From Candidatus Nitrosacidococcus sp. I8 (GTDB lineage Bacteria; Pseudomonadota; Gammaproteobacteria; Nitrosococcales; Nitrosococcaceae): a stretch of 64,000 bases of DNA. The DNA is taken from positions 1,598,275 to 1,662,274 of the forward strand of contig NZ_OX241534.1 of the NCBI RefSeq assembly GCF_945836005.1, in the 5' to 3' direction. Shown piece by piece: positions 30,274 to 40,335 of this stretch. Each line of letters begins with the position of its first letter. The stretch's first letter is position 1. The notes under the pieces were generated by a model. The model was not told the DNA's origin. It saw only the letters and a list, made by a program, of their open reading frames with translations, and searched no databases. Made by a program: the position numbers and the translations under genes.

Positions 30274-31845
30274 GTGGAATTACCAATTAAGCGTGCACTA
30301 ATTAGTGTTTCAGATAAATCAGATGTTGTTGAATTTGCACGCCAACTACATGACAAAGGAATTGATATTTTATCCACTGGAGGAACAGCTGCACTACTTA
30401 GAAAACATGATATTCTAGTAACTGAAATATCAGACTATACTCATTTTCCTGAAATTATGGATGGGCGAGTAAAAACACTACATCCTAAAATATATGGGGG
30501 GATTTTAGGTCGTAGATCTTTAGATGATACTGTAATGGTACAGCATGAAATTCAGCCTATCGATTTGGTAGTAGTCAATTTATACCCCTTTACTCAAGTT
30601 GCGGCTGATTCCAATGCTACACTGACTACTATTATTGAAAATATTGATATTGGTGGTCCAGCCATGTTAAGGGCAGCTGCTAAAAATTATGAATCAGTGA
30701 CTGTTATTTCAGATTCAGCAGATTATGACAGAGTATTAACTGAAATGAATCAAAATAATAATATTGTTTCTGCTGCTATTCGGTTTAATCTTGCAGTAAA
30801 GAGTTTTACACATACTGCAAATTATGATGCCATTATTTCAAACTATTTAGGATCTTTAGATAAAAAAGAAGAAGAACTAGTACAGTTTCCATCACACTAT
30901 ACAATTCAATTAAAAAAGAAGCAGAATCTCCGCTATGGAGAAAATCCTCACCAACAAGCAGGGTTTTATGTAGAATCTTTTCCTGTAAAAGGAATCATTG
31001 CCTCTGCTCAGCAATTACAAGGAAAAGAGCTTTCCTTTAATAATATTGCAGATACGGACACTGCTTTAGAGTGTGTAAAATCATTTAGCGATCAACCTAC
31101 CTGTGTCATTGTAAAGCATGCTAACCCGTGTGGAGTAGCGACTGGATCTTCCTTAAGAGAATCTTATGAAAGAGCTTATCATGCAGATCCCGTTTCTGCT
31201 TTTGGGGGAATTATTGCATTTAACCAGCCTCTGGATGAGGACACTTCAAAAGCCATTTTAGAGCAGCAATTTGTTGAAGTAATTATTGCTCCAGCTATTG
31301 AAGAAAAAGCTCAAAAAATATTAGCAACTAAACCTAATATACGGGTATTGGCAAGCGGAAATTGGTTAAATCAAAATACCACTTTAGATTTTAAGCGAGT
31401 CATGGGTGGCCTACTTATCCAAGATCAGGATACAGCTTTAATTTATTTAGAAAATTGTAATACGGTTACAAATCGTGCACCTACTCCTAATGAGGTTAAA
31501 GATTTATTATTTGCTTGGAAAGTAGTGAAATTTGTTAAATCCAATGCTATTGTCTATGCTAAAGAGGGCCAAACAGTCGGTATAGGTGCAGGACAAACTA
31601 GCCGAGTGATGAGCAGTCAGATTGCAGGGCTTAAAGCAAAAGAATCAGGTTTCACCATTGCAGGATCTGTATTAGCATCGGATGCTTTTTTCCCGTTTCG
31701 AGATGGACTAGATGCAGCTGCAGAATTAGGTATTCGTGCTGTAATTCAACCCGGTGGCTCTAAGCGAGACGATGAAGTTATTGCATCAGCTAATGAGCAT
31801 GATATAGCGATGATATTTACTGGAATTCGTCATTTCCGCCATTAG
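30274..31845 (+). CDS. purH: Bifunctional AICAR formyltransferase / IMP cyclohydrolase
   Basis: Last two steps of IMP synthesis. The 523-residue protein has an N-terminal MGS-like cyclohydrolase domain ([18 protein letters not shown], then [11 protein letters not shown]) and a C-terminal transformylase domain with the KHANPCGVA motif and [12 protein letters not shown] at the end. The start is GTG at 30274, preceded by a GCAGGAA ribosome-binding site. Length is normal. Confidence 0.97.
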   Translation: MELPIKRALISVSDKSDVVEFARQLHDKGIDILSTGGTAALLRKHDILVTEISDYTHFPEIMDGRVKTLHPKIYGGILGRRSLDDTVMVQHEIQPIDLVVVNLYPFTQVAADSNATLTTIIENIDIGGPAMLRAAAKNYESVTVISDSADYDRVLTEMNQNNNIVSAAIRFNLAVKSFTHTANYDAIISNYLGSLDKKEEELVQFPSHYTIQLKKKQNLRYGENPHQQAGFYVESFPVKGIIASAQQLQGKELSFNNIADTDTALECVKSFSDQPTCVIVKHANPCGVATGSSLRESYERAYHADPVSAFGGIIAFNQPLDEDTSKAILEQQFVEVIIAPAIEEKAQKILATKPNIRVLASGNWLNQNTTLDFKRVMGGLLIQDQDTALIYLENCNTVTNRAPTPNEVKDLLFAWKVVKFVKSNAIVYAKEGQTVGIGAGQTSRVMSSQIAGLKAKESGFTIAGSVLASDAFFPFRDGLDAAAELGIRAVIQPGGSKRDDEVIASANEHDIAMIFTGIRHFRH

Positions 31846-31910
31846 GTATTATTTTAGAAATAGAAGTAAAACATTTATTACTATGTAAGAGGATTGCGAA
31901 ATATAATTTT

Positions 31911-32945
31911 ATGATTAAAGTAGGAATTGTTGGTGGAACTGGATATACCGGTATCGAGCTATTGCGTATTCTTGCTTTTCATCCTCAAGTAGAGATTACT
32001 GCTATTACCTCCCGTAGCCAGACTGACACTAAGGTAAGCGATCTCTTCCCAAACTTGCGTGGTCATCTAGAGTTATCTTTTACTCATCTAACTCCTAAAT
32101 TATTAGCTGATCAATGCGAAGTAGTATTTTTTGCAACGCCCCATGGCGTAGCTATGGATACTGTTGCAGAATTATTATCCTATGGTACCCGAGTTATTGA
32201 TCTTTCTGCCGATTTTCGTCTCTCTGATCCTATCTTATGGGAGCGTTGGTACGGTCAACCTCATACTGCCCCAGATCTATTACCAGAGGCAGTATACGGA
32301 TTGCCTGAAATTAATAAAAATAAAATATCTAAAGCACGATTAGTTGCCTGCCCTGGTTGTTATCCTACCACCGTCCAACTTGGGTTTCTTCCCCTATTAG
32401 AAGAAAATATTATTGAACCAACTACACTGATTGCTGATGCTAAATCCGGAGTCAGTGGTGCAGGACGTAAAGCTGCGATAGGAACCTCTCTTTGTGAAGC
32501 CAGCGAAAATTTTAAAGCCTATAGCGTAACAGGCCATCGGCACCATCCAGAAATTGTTCAAGGACTTTCTCAAGTCTGCGATACTGAGATTAATCTGACT
32601 TTTGTGCCTCACTTAGTGCCCATGATTAGAGGTATTCATGCTACGCTGTATGCTCAGCTTAAAGAAGAAGCAGATATACAGGCTCTTTTTGAGTTGCGTT
32701 ATACAAATAGCCCTTTTGTAGATATACTACCTCCTAACAGCCACCCGGAGACTCGCAGCGTACGAGGTAGCAATATGTGCCGTATTGCAGTACATCGTCC
32801 TTCAAAGGAAGATAATAGAATCGTAATTCTATCTGTGACCGACAATTTAGTAAAAGGTGCTTCAGGTCAAGCCGTCCAAAATATGAATTTAATGTTTAAC
32901 TTACCGGAAACTACTGGATTAACTGGAATCAGTTTGATACCGTAA
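31911..32945 (+). CDS. argC: N-acetyl-gamma-glutamyl-phosphate reductase
   Basis: Third step of arginine synthesis. The 344-residue protein has the NADP loop [17 protein letters not shown], the catalytic cysteine Cys150 in ACPGCYPT, and HRHHPEI near residue 206. Length is typical of the long-form ArgC. The next gene is an A-type iron-sulfur carrier, the same argC-erpA order found in pseudomonads. Confidence 0.97.
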   Translation: MIKVGIVGGTGYTGIELLRILAFHPQVEITAITSRSQTDTKVSDLFPNLRGHLELSFTHLTPKLLADQCEVVFFATPHGVAMDTVAELLSYGTRVIDLSADFRLSDPILWERWYGQPHTAPDLLPEAVYGLPEINKNKISKARLVACPGCYPTTVQLGFLPLLEENIIEPTTLIADAKSGVSGAGRKAAIGTSLCEASENFKAYSVTGHRHHPEIVQGLSQVCDTEINLTFVPHLVPMIRGIHATLYAQLKEEADIQALFELRYTNSPFVDILPPNSHPETRSVRGSNMCRIAVHRPSKEDNRIVILSVTDNLVKGASGQAVQNMNLMFNLPETTGLTGISLIP

Positions 32946-32990
32946 ATAGAAAATTCTTTATTTAGTAGGATTATTAAGTAATTAAAAATT

Positions 32991-33335
32991 ATGAGCTTAC
33001 ATACAATTTCGAATATAAAGTTCTCTAGTGCGCTGATTGATAAAATGAAAATTCTGATGGCAGAAAAAAATAACCAAAATTTAATGCTTCGAGTATCAAT
33101 TATTAGCCATGGCTGTTCAGATTTAAAATATAGCTTTACCCTAGATGATCGCCTCCATCAGGAAGATATACAAATAGAGAGTAAAGGAGTAAAGCTTGTT
33201 TTTGATCCATCTAATTACCCCTATCTCCAAGGAGCAGAAATAGATTATATTCAGAATGCAAAAGAGGCTAAATTTATCATCCATAATCTCAATGATACAA
33301 GCACTTGTGCATGTGCTGCCCCACTCCCTCTCTAG
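32991..33335 (+). CDS. A-type iron-sulfur carrier, ErpA/HesB-like
   Basis: A 114-residue HesB-fold protein. It retains the family's three cysteines: one in ISHGCSDLKYSF and two in the C-terminal CxC of TSTCACAAP, where canonical members have CGCG. The DPSNYPYLQGAEIDY block matches the conserved PxSxxxLxGxxIDY. Such proteins pass Fe-S clusters to apo-targets. Its position after argC suggests ErpA. Overall divergence from ErpA makes IscA-like or a side branch possible. Confidence 0.8.
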   Translation: MSLHTISNIKFSSALIDKMKILMAEKNNQNLMLRVSIISHGCSDLKYSFTLDDRLHQEDIQIESKGVKLVFDPSNYPYLQGAEIDYIQNAKEAKFIIHNLNDTSTCACAAPLPL

Positions 33336-33349
33336 ATAAGATTTAGTTA

Positions 33350-33664
33350 ATGGGTACGCCCTATTATCGCTATCATGTATTTTTTTGTACTAATCAAAGG
33401 GATAATGGGCGACCCTGTTGTCAAAATCATGATTCTTTAGCTTTACGTAATTATGCTAAGGAGCAAGTAAAAAGCCTGGGGTTAACAAAACAAAGACAAG
33501 CTCGGGTCAATATTTCTGGTTGCCTTAATCGATGTGCTGAAGGCCCTATTATTGTGGTATATCCAGAGGGGGTTTGGTACACTTATAATAACCGACAGGA
33601 TATAGATGAAATTATCAATGAACATCTTATTCATGGACGAGCTGTCCAGCGGTTACAAATTTGA
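33350..33664 (+). CDS. Thioredoxin-like [2Fe-2S] ferredoxin
   Basis: A 104-residue protein starting MGTPYYRYHVFFCTNQRD. Cysteines at 13, 23, 24 and in SGCLNRCAEGP fit the C-x(8-12)-C...C-x3-C ligand pattern of thioredoxin-fold 2Fe-2S ferredoxins. The VVYPEGVWYTYNN segment is typical. Electron-transfer partner unknown. It follows the A-type carrier gene by 14 bases, which could insert its cluster. Confidence 0.87.
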   Translation: MGTPYYRYHVFFCTNQRDNGRPCCQNHDSLALRNYAKEQVKSLGLTKQRQARVNISGCLNRCAEGPIIVVYPEGVWYTYNNRQDIDEIINEHLIHGRAVQRLQI

Positions 33665-33685
33665 TTTCTCTTAGAATAGATTGAG

Positions 33686-34549
33686 GTGAATCTAGAAGTA
33701 GATTACCTAGCGAGAGTAGCTAGGCCCGGAACTGATTTATACTATAGCCTTTTATTCCTATCTAAGGAAAGACAAGAAGCAGCTACGGCACTCTATGCCT
33801 ATCAAAGAGAAATTATTAATATCTCCTTAGAGTGCTCAGAAATCTCAGTAGCACATACAAAGCTCCAATGGTGGCGAGAAGAAATAGATCGATTATTTTT
33901 AGGAAATCCTAGACATCCTATTACTCAATCTTTAGTAACCGCTACTAGACAATATCAATTATCCCAACCCTTATTTCTTAGCGTAATCGAGGCGGCTACT
34001 AGGGATTTATATTTAGTACAGTCTCTCTACCCAACACTTAAGGCTCTTATTTATTACTGCGAAGGCATCTCTGGCAGTATCAGTATGCTAATAGCTCAAA
34101 TCTGTGGTTACACTCATACAGAAACTCAAAAATATGCAAATACTCTAGGTGTTGCATTACACTTATACTATCTATTGCGTAATACTAGGCAGTATGCTGA
34201 TAAGGGTTTTCTTCATATCCCACAAGATCAATTGATGTCTTTCAAAGTATCCACTAAGGATATTTTTAATGGATATAATCCTACAGGGCAAGTAAATCTT
34301 TTTACTTATCAAATAAATTTAATCCACCAGTATTTCAAAGACTCTCTATCTTACCTAAACAAGGGTGATTATATTTCTCAACAAATAGGACTTATCCAAA
34401 TAAGTCTAAGTTTAGCTACTCTAAATGCTATTAAAGAAGATGGCTACTTATTATTAGAAAAAAAAACTTCCTTAACTCCTTTGCATAAACTATGGCTTGC
34501 TTGGCTTACTTCAAAGCGGGCGAGGTGGGGGTTGGTGCCAAAGTGTTAA
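33686..34549 (+). CDS. Squalene/phytoene synthase-family protein with degenerate Asp-rich motifs
   Basis: A 287-residue all-helical protein with the family's N-terminal RPGTDLYYSLLFLSKERQ and SISMLIAQICGY core. The first Asp-rich motif position reads YQREIINISLE and the second reads LLRNTRQYADKGFLHIP, so the metal-binding aspartates of true synthases (DxxxD) are largely missing. It is therefore more like the NDUFAF6-type branch, which is probably not a prenyl synthase. The start is GTG at 33686. Its 3' end overlaps convergent rluB by 44 bases. Confidence 0.75.
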   Translation: MNLEVDYLARVARPGTDLYYSLLFLSKERQEAATALYAYQREIINISLECSEISVAHTKLQWWREEIDRLFLGNPRHPITQSLVTATRQYQLSQPLFLSVIEAATRDLYLVQSLYPTLKALIYYCEGISGSISMLIAQICGYTHTETQKYANTLGVALHLYYLLRNTRQYADKGFLHIPQDQLMSFKVSTKDIFNGYNPTGQVNLFTYQINLIHQYFKDSLSYLNKGDYISQQIGLIQISLSLATLNAIKEDGYLLLEKKTSLTPLHKLWLAWLTSKRARWGLVPKC

Positions 34550-35399
34550 TTGATTTTTCTTTAACCATCTCTAATAAAAGTTGAATCTCTGAAGAAGTAA
34601 GCAATTGCCAATGACCTACTTTAAGTCTGGGCGGTAGTTTAATTGATCCAAATCGAATCCGAATGAGGCGGCTAACTTGCACTTGTTGAGATTCCCAGAT
34701 ACGACGCACTTCTCTATTTCTTCCTTCCTGAAGAGTAACATGGTACCAGTGATTAGCACCTGTCCCACCCGAGTCTAAAATGTTATTAAATTGCGCAAAG
34801 CCATCTTCCAGCTGAACACCTTTAAGCATGTTTTGCAGTGCTGATTCGGTCACATTTCCTAAAATACGAACTGCGTACTCTCGCTCTATTGCCATACTAG
34901 GATGCATGAGTTGATGGGCTAATTCCCCATCGTTAGTAAATAGCAGTAATCCTGAAGTATTTAAATCTAAACGTCCTACATTAATCCAGCGTCCTTGCTT
35001 AGGTCGTGGTAATGCTCTAAAAACCGTAGGGCGTTCTTTTTCATCTCTTCGAGTGCACACTTCTCCAGGAGGTTTATGATAAAGAATAACCTGCATATCT
35101 TTAAATGGGCTTAATTGCTTAGAAGATATTTTCTCTCCATCTAAGGTAATTGAGTCGTTTTTTGAGACTCTATCTCCCAACTTAGCAACCGTGCCATTTA
35201 TACGAATCCTACCCATTTCAATCCATGATTCAATTCTACGGCGAGAAGCTATTCCGCCTCGAGCAAGCACTTTTTGAAGCCGCTCCATTTCTGGGGAATC
35301 TTGCGTTTTCTTACTCTTAGATCCAGCTTTAGTGTCCTCTTCCTTTTTTTTGAAAAAAGGATTGTGGGTTTTATAATTTTTGTTCTGTCTTACTTTCAT
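34506..35399 (-). CDS. rluB: 23S rRNA pseudouridine(2605) synthase
   Basis: Isomerises U2605 of 23S rRNA. The 297-residue protein has a basic N-terminal tail (1-38), an S4 RNA-binding domain (RLQKVLARGGIASRRRIES) and a catalytic domain with GRLDLNTSGLLLFTNDG, where the Asp is catalytic. It ends with a Pro/Thr tail. The start lies inside scpB (29-base overlap), and scpA-scpB-rluB is a common order. It could also be the close relative RluE/F, but size and context favour RluB. Confidence 0.92.
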   Translation of the reverse strand: MKVRQNKNYKTHNPFFKKKEEDTKAGSKSKKTQDSPEMERLQKVLARGGIASRRRIESWIEMGRIRINGTVAKLGDRVSKNDSITLDGEKISSKQLSPFKDMQVILYHKPPGEVCTRRDEKERPTVFRALPRPKQGRWINVGRLDLNTSGLLLFTNDGELAHQLMHPSMAIEREYAVRILGNVTESALQNMLKGVQLEDGFAQFNNILDSGGTGANHWYHVTLQEGRNREVRRIWESQQVQVSRLIRIRFGSIKLPPRLKVGHWQLLTSSEIQLLLEMVKEKSINTLAPTPTSPALK

Positions 35400-35931
35400 T
35401 AAAATCTATTACTTCTTTTAAGGGAGGAAGTTCATCTAAATTTTTAAGATTTAATTGATCTAAAAACTTAGAGGTAGTGCCATATAAAGCAGGTCTACCT
35501 GGAATTTCTTTATGACCTAGGATTTTAATCCACTCTTGTTCTTGTAAAGTTTTTATGATTCCACTACTGGTTACGACTCCTCGAATCTGCTCTATTTCTC
35601 CTCGAGTAACAGGCTGGCGATAGGCAATGAGAGCAAGAGTTTCTAAAAATGCTCGGGAGTAGCGAGGAGGTTTTTCCTCCCAAAGACGAGCTATCCATGA
35701 AGCAAATTCTTGCCGTACTTGGAAGTGATACCCACTACTTGTTTCTTTTAATTCAACGGATCGAGTCTCCCAATCTATAACTAGCTCTTGAATTATACTT
35801 TGAATTTCCTCAAAACTAGGGCAAATATCTTCATTAAATAAACTATGTATTTGAGAGATAGATAGCGGCTTATTTGCAGCCAGTAAGGCTGCCTCAATGA
35901 TTTTTTTTAAAAAACTTCTATCCATAACCAC
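35371..35931 (-). CDS. scpB: Segregation and condensation protein B
   Basis: Kleisin-interacting winged-helix protein that joins ScpA and SMC in chromosome condensation. The 186-residue protein shows EAALLAANKPLSISQIHSLF, ALIAYRQPVTRGEIEQIRGV and LGHKEIPGRPALYGTT, all characteristic. It is downstream of scpA by 2 bases. A smc gene is not in the window. Confidence 0.95.
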   Translation of the reverse strand: MVMDRSFLKKIIEAALLAANKPLSISQIHSLFNEDICPSFEEIQSIIQELVIDWETRSVELKETSSGYHFQVRQEFASWIARLWEEKPPRYSRAFLETLALIAYRQPVTRGEIEQIRGVVTSSGIIKTLQEQEWIKILGHKEIPGRPALYGTTSKFLDQLNLKNLDELPPLKEVIDFNESKTEQKL

Positions 35932-35933
35932 TA

Positions 35934-36743
35934 TTATGCAGCAATAGCTCTTACATGGATTACGCTATAAATTTCAGTCTGTGTTACTTCAATTAAAGAT
36001 TCTTTAATGAGTTCCAAAATAGCAAGAAAAGTCACTACGATTCCTAAGCGCCCTTCATTTAAATGGAATAAATCTGTAAATGTACAGAAAGAATTGGGAG
36101 TTACTCTATCAAGAATTTCTACCATCCGTGTCCTTACTGATAAGGATTCTTGAGTAATATGGTGGTGAGTAAACTTTTCCATTCGTGTAAGCATTTCTTT
36201 AAAAGCAGCAAGCAGATCATCTAGTGCAAGCTCTACTTCAGGTTTAGGAATATATTTTGGAGAAAAGTATACGGTAGTTTCAAATAAATCTCGCCCCAAT
36301 CTAGGTAAGGAATCTAAATCTTCAGCTGCTTGTTTATATCGTTCATACTCTTGGAGTCTACGTACTAATTCTGCTCGAGGATCTATCTCCTCTTCTGTAT
36401 CTTTTTTTGGTTGAGGGAGTAGCATTTGGGATTTTATCTCCGCAAGCCAAGCAGACATGACTAAATACTCTGCGGCAAGCTCTAAACGTAATCCCTGAAG
36501 AACTTTTATGTATTCCACATATTGATGCGTAATATTAGCAATAGGAATATCTAAGATATTTAGGTTTTGCTTTTTTATTAAGTAAAGTAATAGATCTAAA
36601 GGTCCTTCAAAACTTTCAAGAAATATCTCTAATGCGTCAGGGGGAATATAGAGATCTTTGGGAAGCTCTGTAACAGGACATCCCTGAATAATCGCAAATG
36701 CTTGTGTATTTGTAGAAATCTGATAAATCTCGAGATCATGCAT
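35934..36743 (-). CDS. scpA: Segregation and condensation protein A (kleisin)
   Basis: Kleisin subunit that bridges SMC heads. The 269-residue protein shows FEGPLDLLLYLIKKQNLNIL and the AEYLVMSAWLAEIKSQMLLP block, then a C-terminal winged helix with FLAILELIKE. Length is typical. It precedes scpB and follows trpS in the same direction. Confidence 0.94.
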   Translation of the reverse strand: MHDLEIYQISTNTQAFAIIQGCPVTELPKDLYIPPDALEIFLESFEGPLDLLLYLIKKQNLNILDIPIANITHQYVEYIKVLQGLRLELAAEYLVMSAWLAEIKSQMLLPQPKKDTEEEIDPRAELVRRLQEYERYKQAAEDLDSLPRLGRDLFETTVYFSPKYIPKPEVELALDDLLAAFKEMLTRMEKFTHHHITQESLSVRTRMVEILDRVTPNSFCTFTDLFHLNEGRLGIVVTFLAILELIKESLIEVTQTEIYSVIHVRAIAA

Positions 36744-36798
36744 CTCTTTTATAGCGTAGTAATAGAATAAATATTATTCTTTATCTACATAGCAAGCT

Positions 36799-38040
36799 CT
36801 AATTATTTAATCCCATTGCCTCTCGGACTTCTATTATGGTTTGATGCGCAATCTTTTGAGCTTTAATACTTCCCTCATGAATAATTTCATGAACTATATT
36901 CTTATGAGCATATTCCTCTCCTCGCTCTCGAATAGGTTGCAATTCAGCTTGCATTGCTTCAATTACAGGCTGCTTACAGTCGATACAGCCGATATTGGCA
37001 GATCTACAGCCAGTTTGTACCCACTGCTTAATTTCATCATTGGAGTATAGAAGATGAAATTGCCATACAGGGCATTTATCTGGATTACCAGGATCAGTTC
37101 GCCGTACCCGGGCAGGATCTGTAGGCATAGTTTTTATTTTTTTTGAAATTTGATCCGATGAATCTCGTAGGGTAATAGTATTACCATAAGATTTAGACAT
37201 TTTTTGTCCATCTAACCCAGGCATACGAGCAGCAGGCGTGAGTAGTGCTTGAGGTTCAGGGAGAATGGTTTTGCCAGTACCCTCTAGATAGTTTATTAAT
37301 CGCTCCTGATCCTGAATAGCAAGATTTTGCTGTATTTCTACTAAAGATTTTGCCTCCACTAATGCAGCACTATCCCCTTGTTCTTGAAATTTATTTCGTA
37401 GTTGCTGATAAGTTTTTGCACTTTTTTTATCCATTTTTTTAATGGCTAAATCTATAAGTGATTCATAGTTAGATTCATAACCATAAAGATGATTAAAGTG
37501 GCGAGCAACTTCTCGAGTAATTTCTACATGAGGTACTTGATCTTCTCCTACCGGTACTTGAGTTGCCTTATAAATTAAAATATCTGCACTTTGTAACAGA
37601 GGATAACCTAGAAACCCATAGGTGGATAAATCCTTATCTTTTAATTTTTGCTGCTGATCCTTATAAGTGGGTACACGCTCTAGCCAGCTTAAAGGAGTAA
37701 TCATGGAGAGAAGTAAGTGTAACTCTGCATGTTCCGGTACCCTTGATTGAATAAATAAAGTTGCTATTTCAGGATCAATGCCCACAGCAAGCCAATCGAT
37801 TACCATATCCCAAATATTAGGGGCAATTGTTTGGGGATTTTCATATTCTGTAGTAAGTGCATGCCAATCGGCAACAAAGAAGAAACAATGGTATTGATGC
37901 TGTAATTGAACCCAATTTCTAAGCACTCCATGATAATGACCTAAGTGTAGCTGACCTGTAGGGCGCATGCCTGAAAGAACACGTTGAGATTGGAGTGGAT
38001 TCAAAAGTACTTCCTTTAAATTAAAATTAATGCGATCCAA
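36799..38040 (-). CDS. trpS: Tryptophanyl-tRNA synthetase
   Basis: Class I aminoacyl-tRNA synthetase. The 413-residue protein has the HIGH-type motif HLGHYHG near residues 32-38 and the KMSKS motif in DGQKMSKSYGNT. It is longer than the 330-residue E. coli enzyme because of an insertion around residues 185-255 (KKMDKKSAKTYQQLRNKF and beyond), as in the longer proteobacterial TrpS type. It overlaps the upstream protease gene by 14 bases. Confidence 0.95.
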   Translation of the reverse strand: MDRINFNLKEVLLNPLQSQRVLSGMRPTGQLHLGHYHGVLRNWVQLQHQYHCFFFVADWHALTTEYENPQTIAPNIWDMVIDWLAVGIDPEIATLFIQSRVPEHAELHLLLSMITPLSWLERVPTYKDQQQKLKDKDLSTYGFLGYPLLQSADILIYKATQVPVGEDQVPHVEITREVARHFNHLYGYESNYESLIDLAIKKMDKKSAKTYQQLRNKFQEQGDSAALVEAKSLVEIQQNLAIQDQERLINYLEGTGKTILPEPQALLTPAARMPGLDGQKMSKSYGNTITLRDSSDQISKKIKTMPTDPARVRRTDPGNPDKCPVWQFHLLYSNDEIKQWVQTGCRSANIGCIDCKQPVIEAMQAELQPIRERGEEYAHKNIVHEIIHEGSIKAQKIAHQTIIEVREAMGLNN

Positions 38041-38728
38041 GCAAAGCTGCTAATCCTTTAGTAAATTCCCATTCTGGAATGCGAACTAAAGATATTAATA
38101 TAGATATAAATTGACTGACTATAGGCCAAAGAATAAACCATAGTGTTCCTGTAAGAAGCAGAATAAGCAGTAATAAAATACCATAGGGCTCAATTCGGCT
38201 TACCTTATAGGCAAGTGGGTTTGGAAGTAATCCTACCAATACTCTTCCACCATCTAAAGGAGGTAACGGAACTAAATTAACTATCATTAAAATTGCATTA
38301 ATAAATACACCCGCAGTGCCCATATAAGCAAGGGGAATACCAAGTATTGGTAGGTTTTCGGTTAAACTCATTCCTAGACGAGCGATTAACGCCCATGAGA
38401 TAGCCATAATTAAATTAGCAATAGGTCCTGCAATAGCCACAATCGCCATATCTCGCTTTGGGTTGCGTAATCTATCCCACGACACAGGTACTGGCTTAGC
38501 CCAACCAAAGACTATTCCTCCTAAAATAAGTAAAATACCAGGGACAATTAACGTACCTATAGGATCTACATGACGTAAAGGATTTAAGGTTAAGCGCCCC
38601 ATTGTTTTAGCGGTATAATCTCCGAGCTGAAGTGCTACCCAGCCATGGGCTACTTCATGAACGGTCACTGCAAAAAGCACTGGTAATACCCAAATTGCAA
38701 TGTATTGTATAGTAGATAATTCAGTCAC
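38027..38728 (-). CDS. Site-2 protease family (M50) membrane metalloprotease
   Basis: A 233-residue polytopic protein with the zinc motif HEVAHG (His24, Glu25, His28) in its first membrane helix and a second motif PLPPLDGGRVLVG near residue 155 that supplies the aspartate ligand. It lacks the PDZ domain of RseP and belongs to the short YwhC/FjoA-like S2P group. Substrate unknown. It lies upstream of trpS-scpA-scpB-rluB, the usual neighbourhood for this short type. Confidence 0.92.
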   Translation of the reverse strand: MTELSTIQYIAIWVLPVLFAVTVHEVAHGWVALQLGDYTAKTMGRLTLNPLRHVDPIGTLIVPGILLILGGIVFGWAKPVPVSWDRLRNPKRDMAIVAIAGPIANLIMAISWALIARLGMSLTENLPILGIPLAYMGTAGVFINAILMIVNLVPLPPLDGGRVLVGLLPNPLAYKVSRIEPYGILLLLILLLTGTLWFILWPIVSQFISILISLVRIPEWEFTKGLAALLGSH

Positions 38729-38779
38729 TAATCCTACCTAATCACTATTTTTTCTAAGAAATATCCATATATTTATTTT

Positions 38780-40078
<1,299 letters not shown>

Positions 40079-40208
40079 TTAAAAACCTTTATTATTTTGA
40101 GTATGCGCCCAGTATAGCTTAGATATGATTGGTAATGGAAAAATTGGGATAATTTTGGTAAAAAATTCAGAGTGCTACTACCTATCTATTTAGCTTTATT
40201 TAGGCTAG

Positions 40209-40241
40209 TACATTTTTAAAAATGTATTTATAATATATCTT
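40209..40241 (+). promoter_or_regulatory. Palindromic region upstream of norZ, candidate NsrR operator
   Basis: Two overlapping symmetrical sequences lie about 95-130 bases before norZ. The first is a perfect 18-base palindrome TACATTTTTAAAAATGTA at 40209-40226. The second, 40219-40241, reads AAAATGTATTT-A-TAATATATCTT, close to the NsrR consensus built on the half-site AAGATGYATTT. NsrR is the NO-sensing repressor that commonly controls nitric oxide detoxification genes. No nsrR gene is in the window and the region is very AT-rich, so chance similarity is possible. Confidence 0.4.
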
Positions 40242-40335
40242 TTGTATATAATTATTTAATATTTAGTTTTTTACGTTGAAATATTCAGCTCTATAATTAT
40301 TAACTTATTTTTAAAGCAGGAGTAAATAAAAGAAA

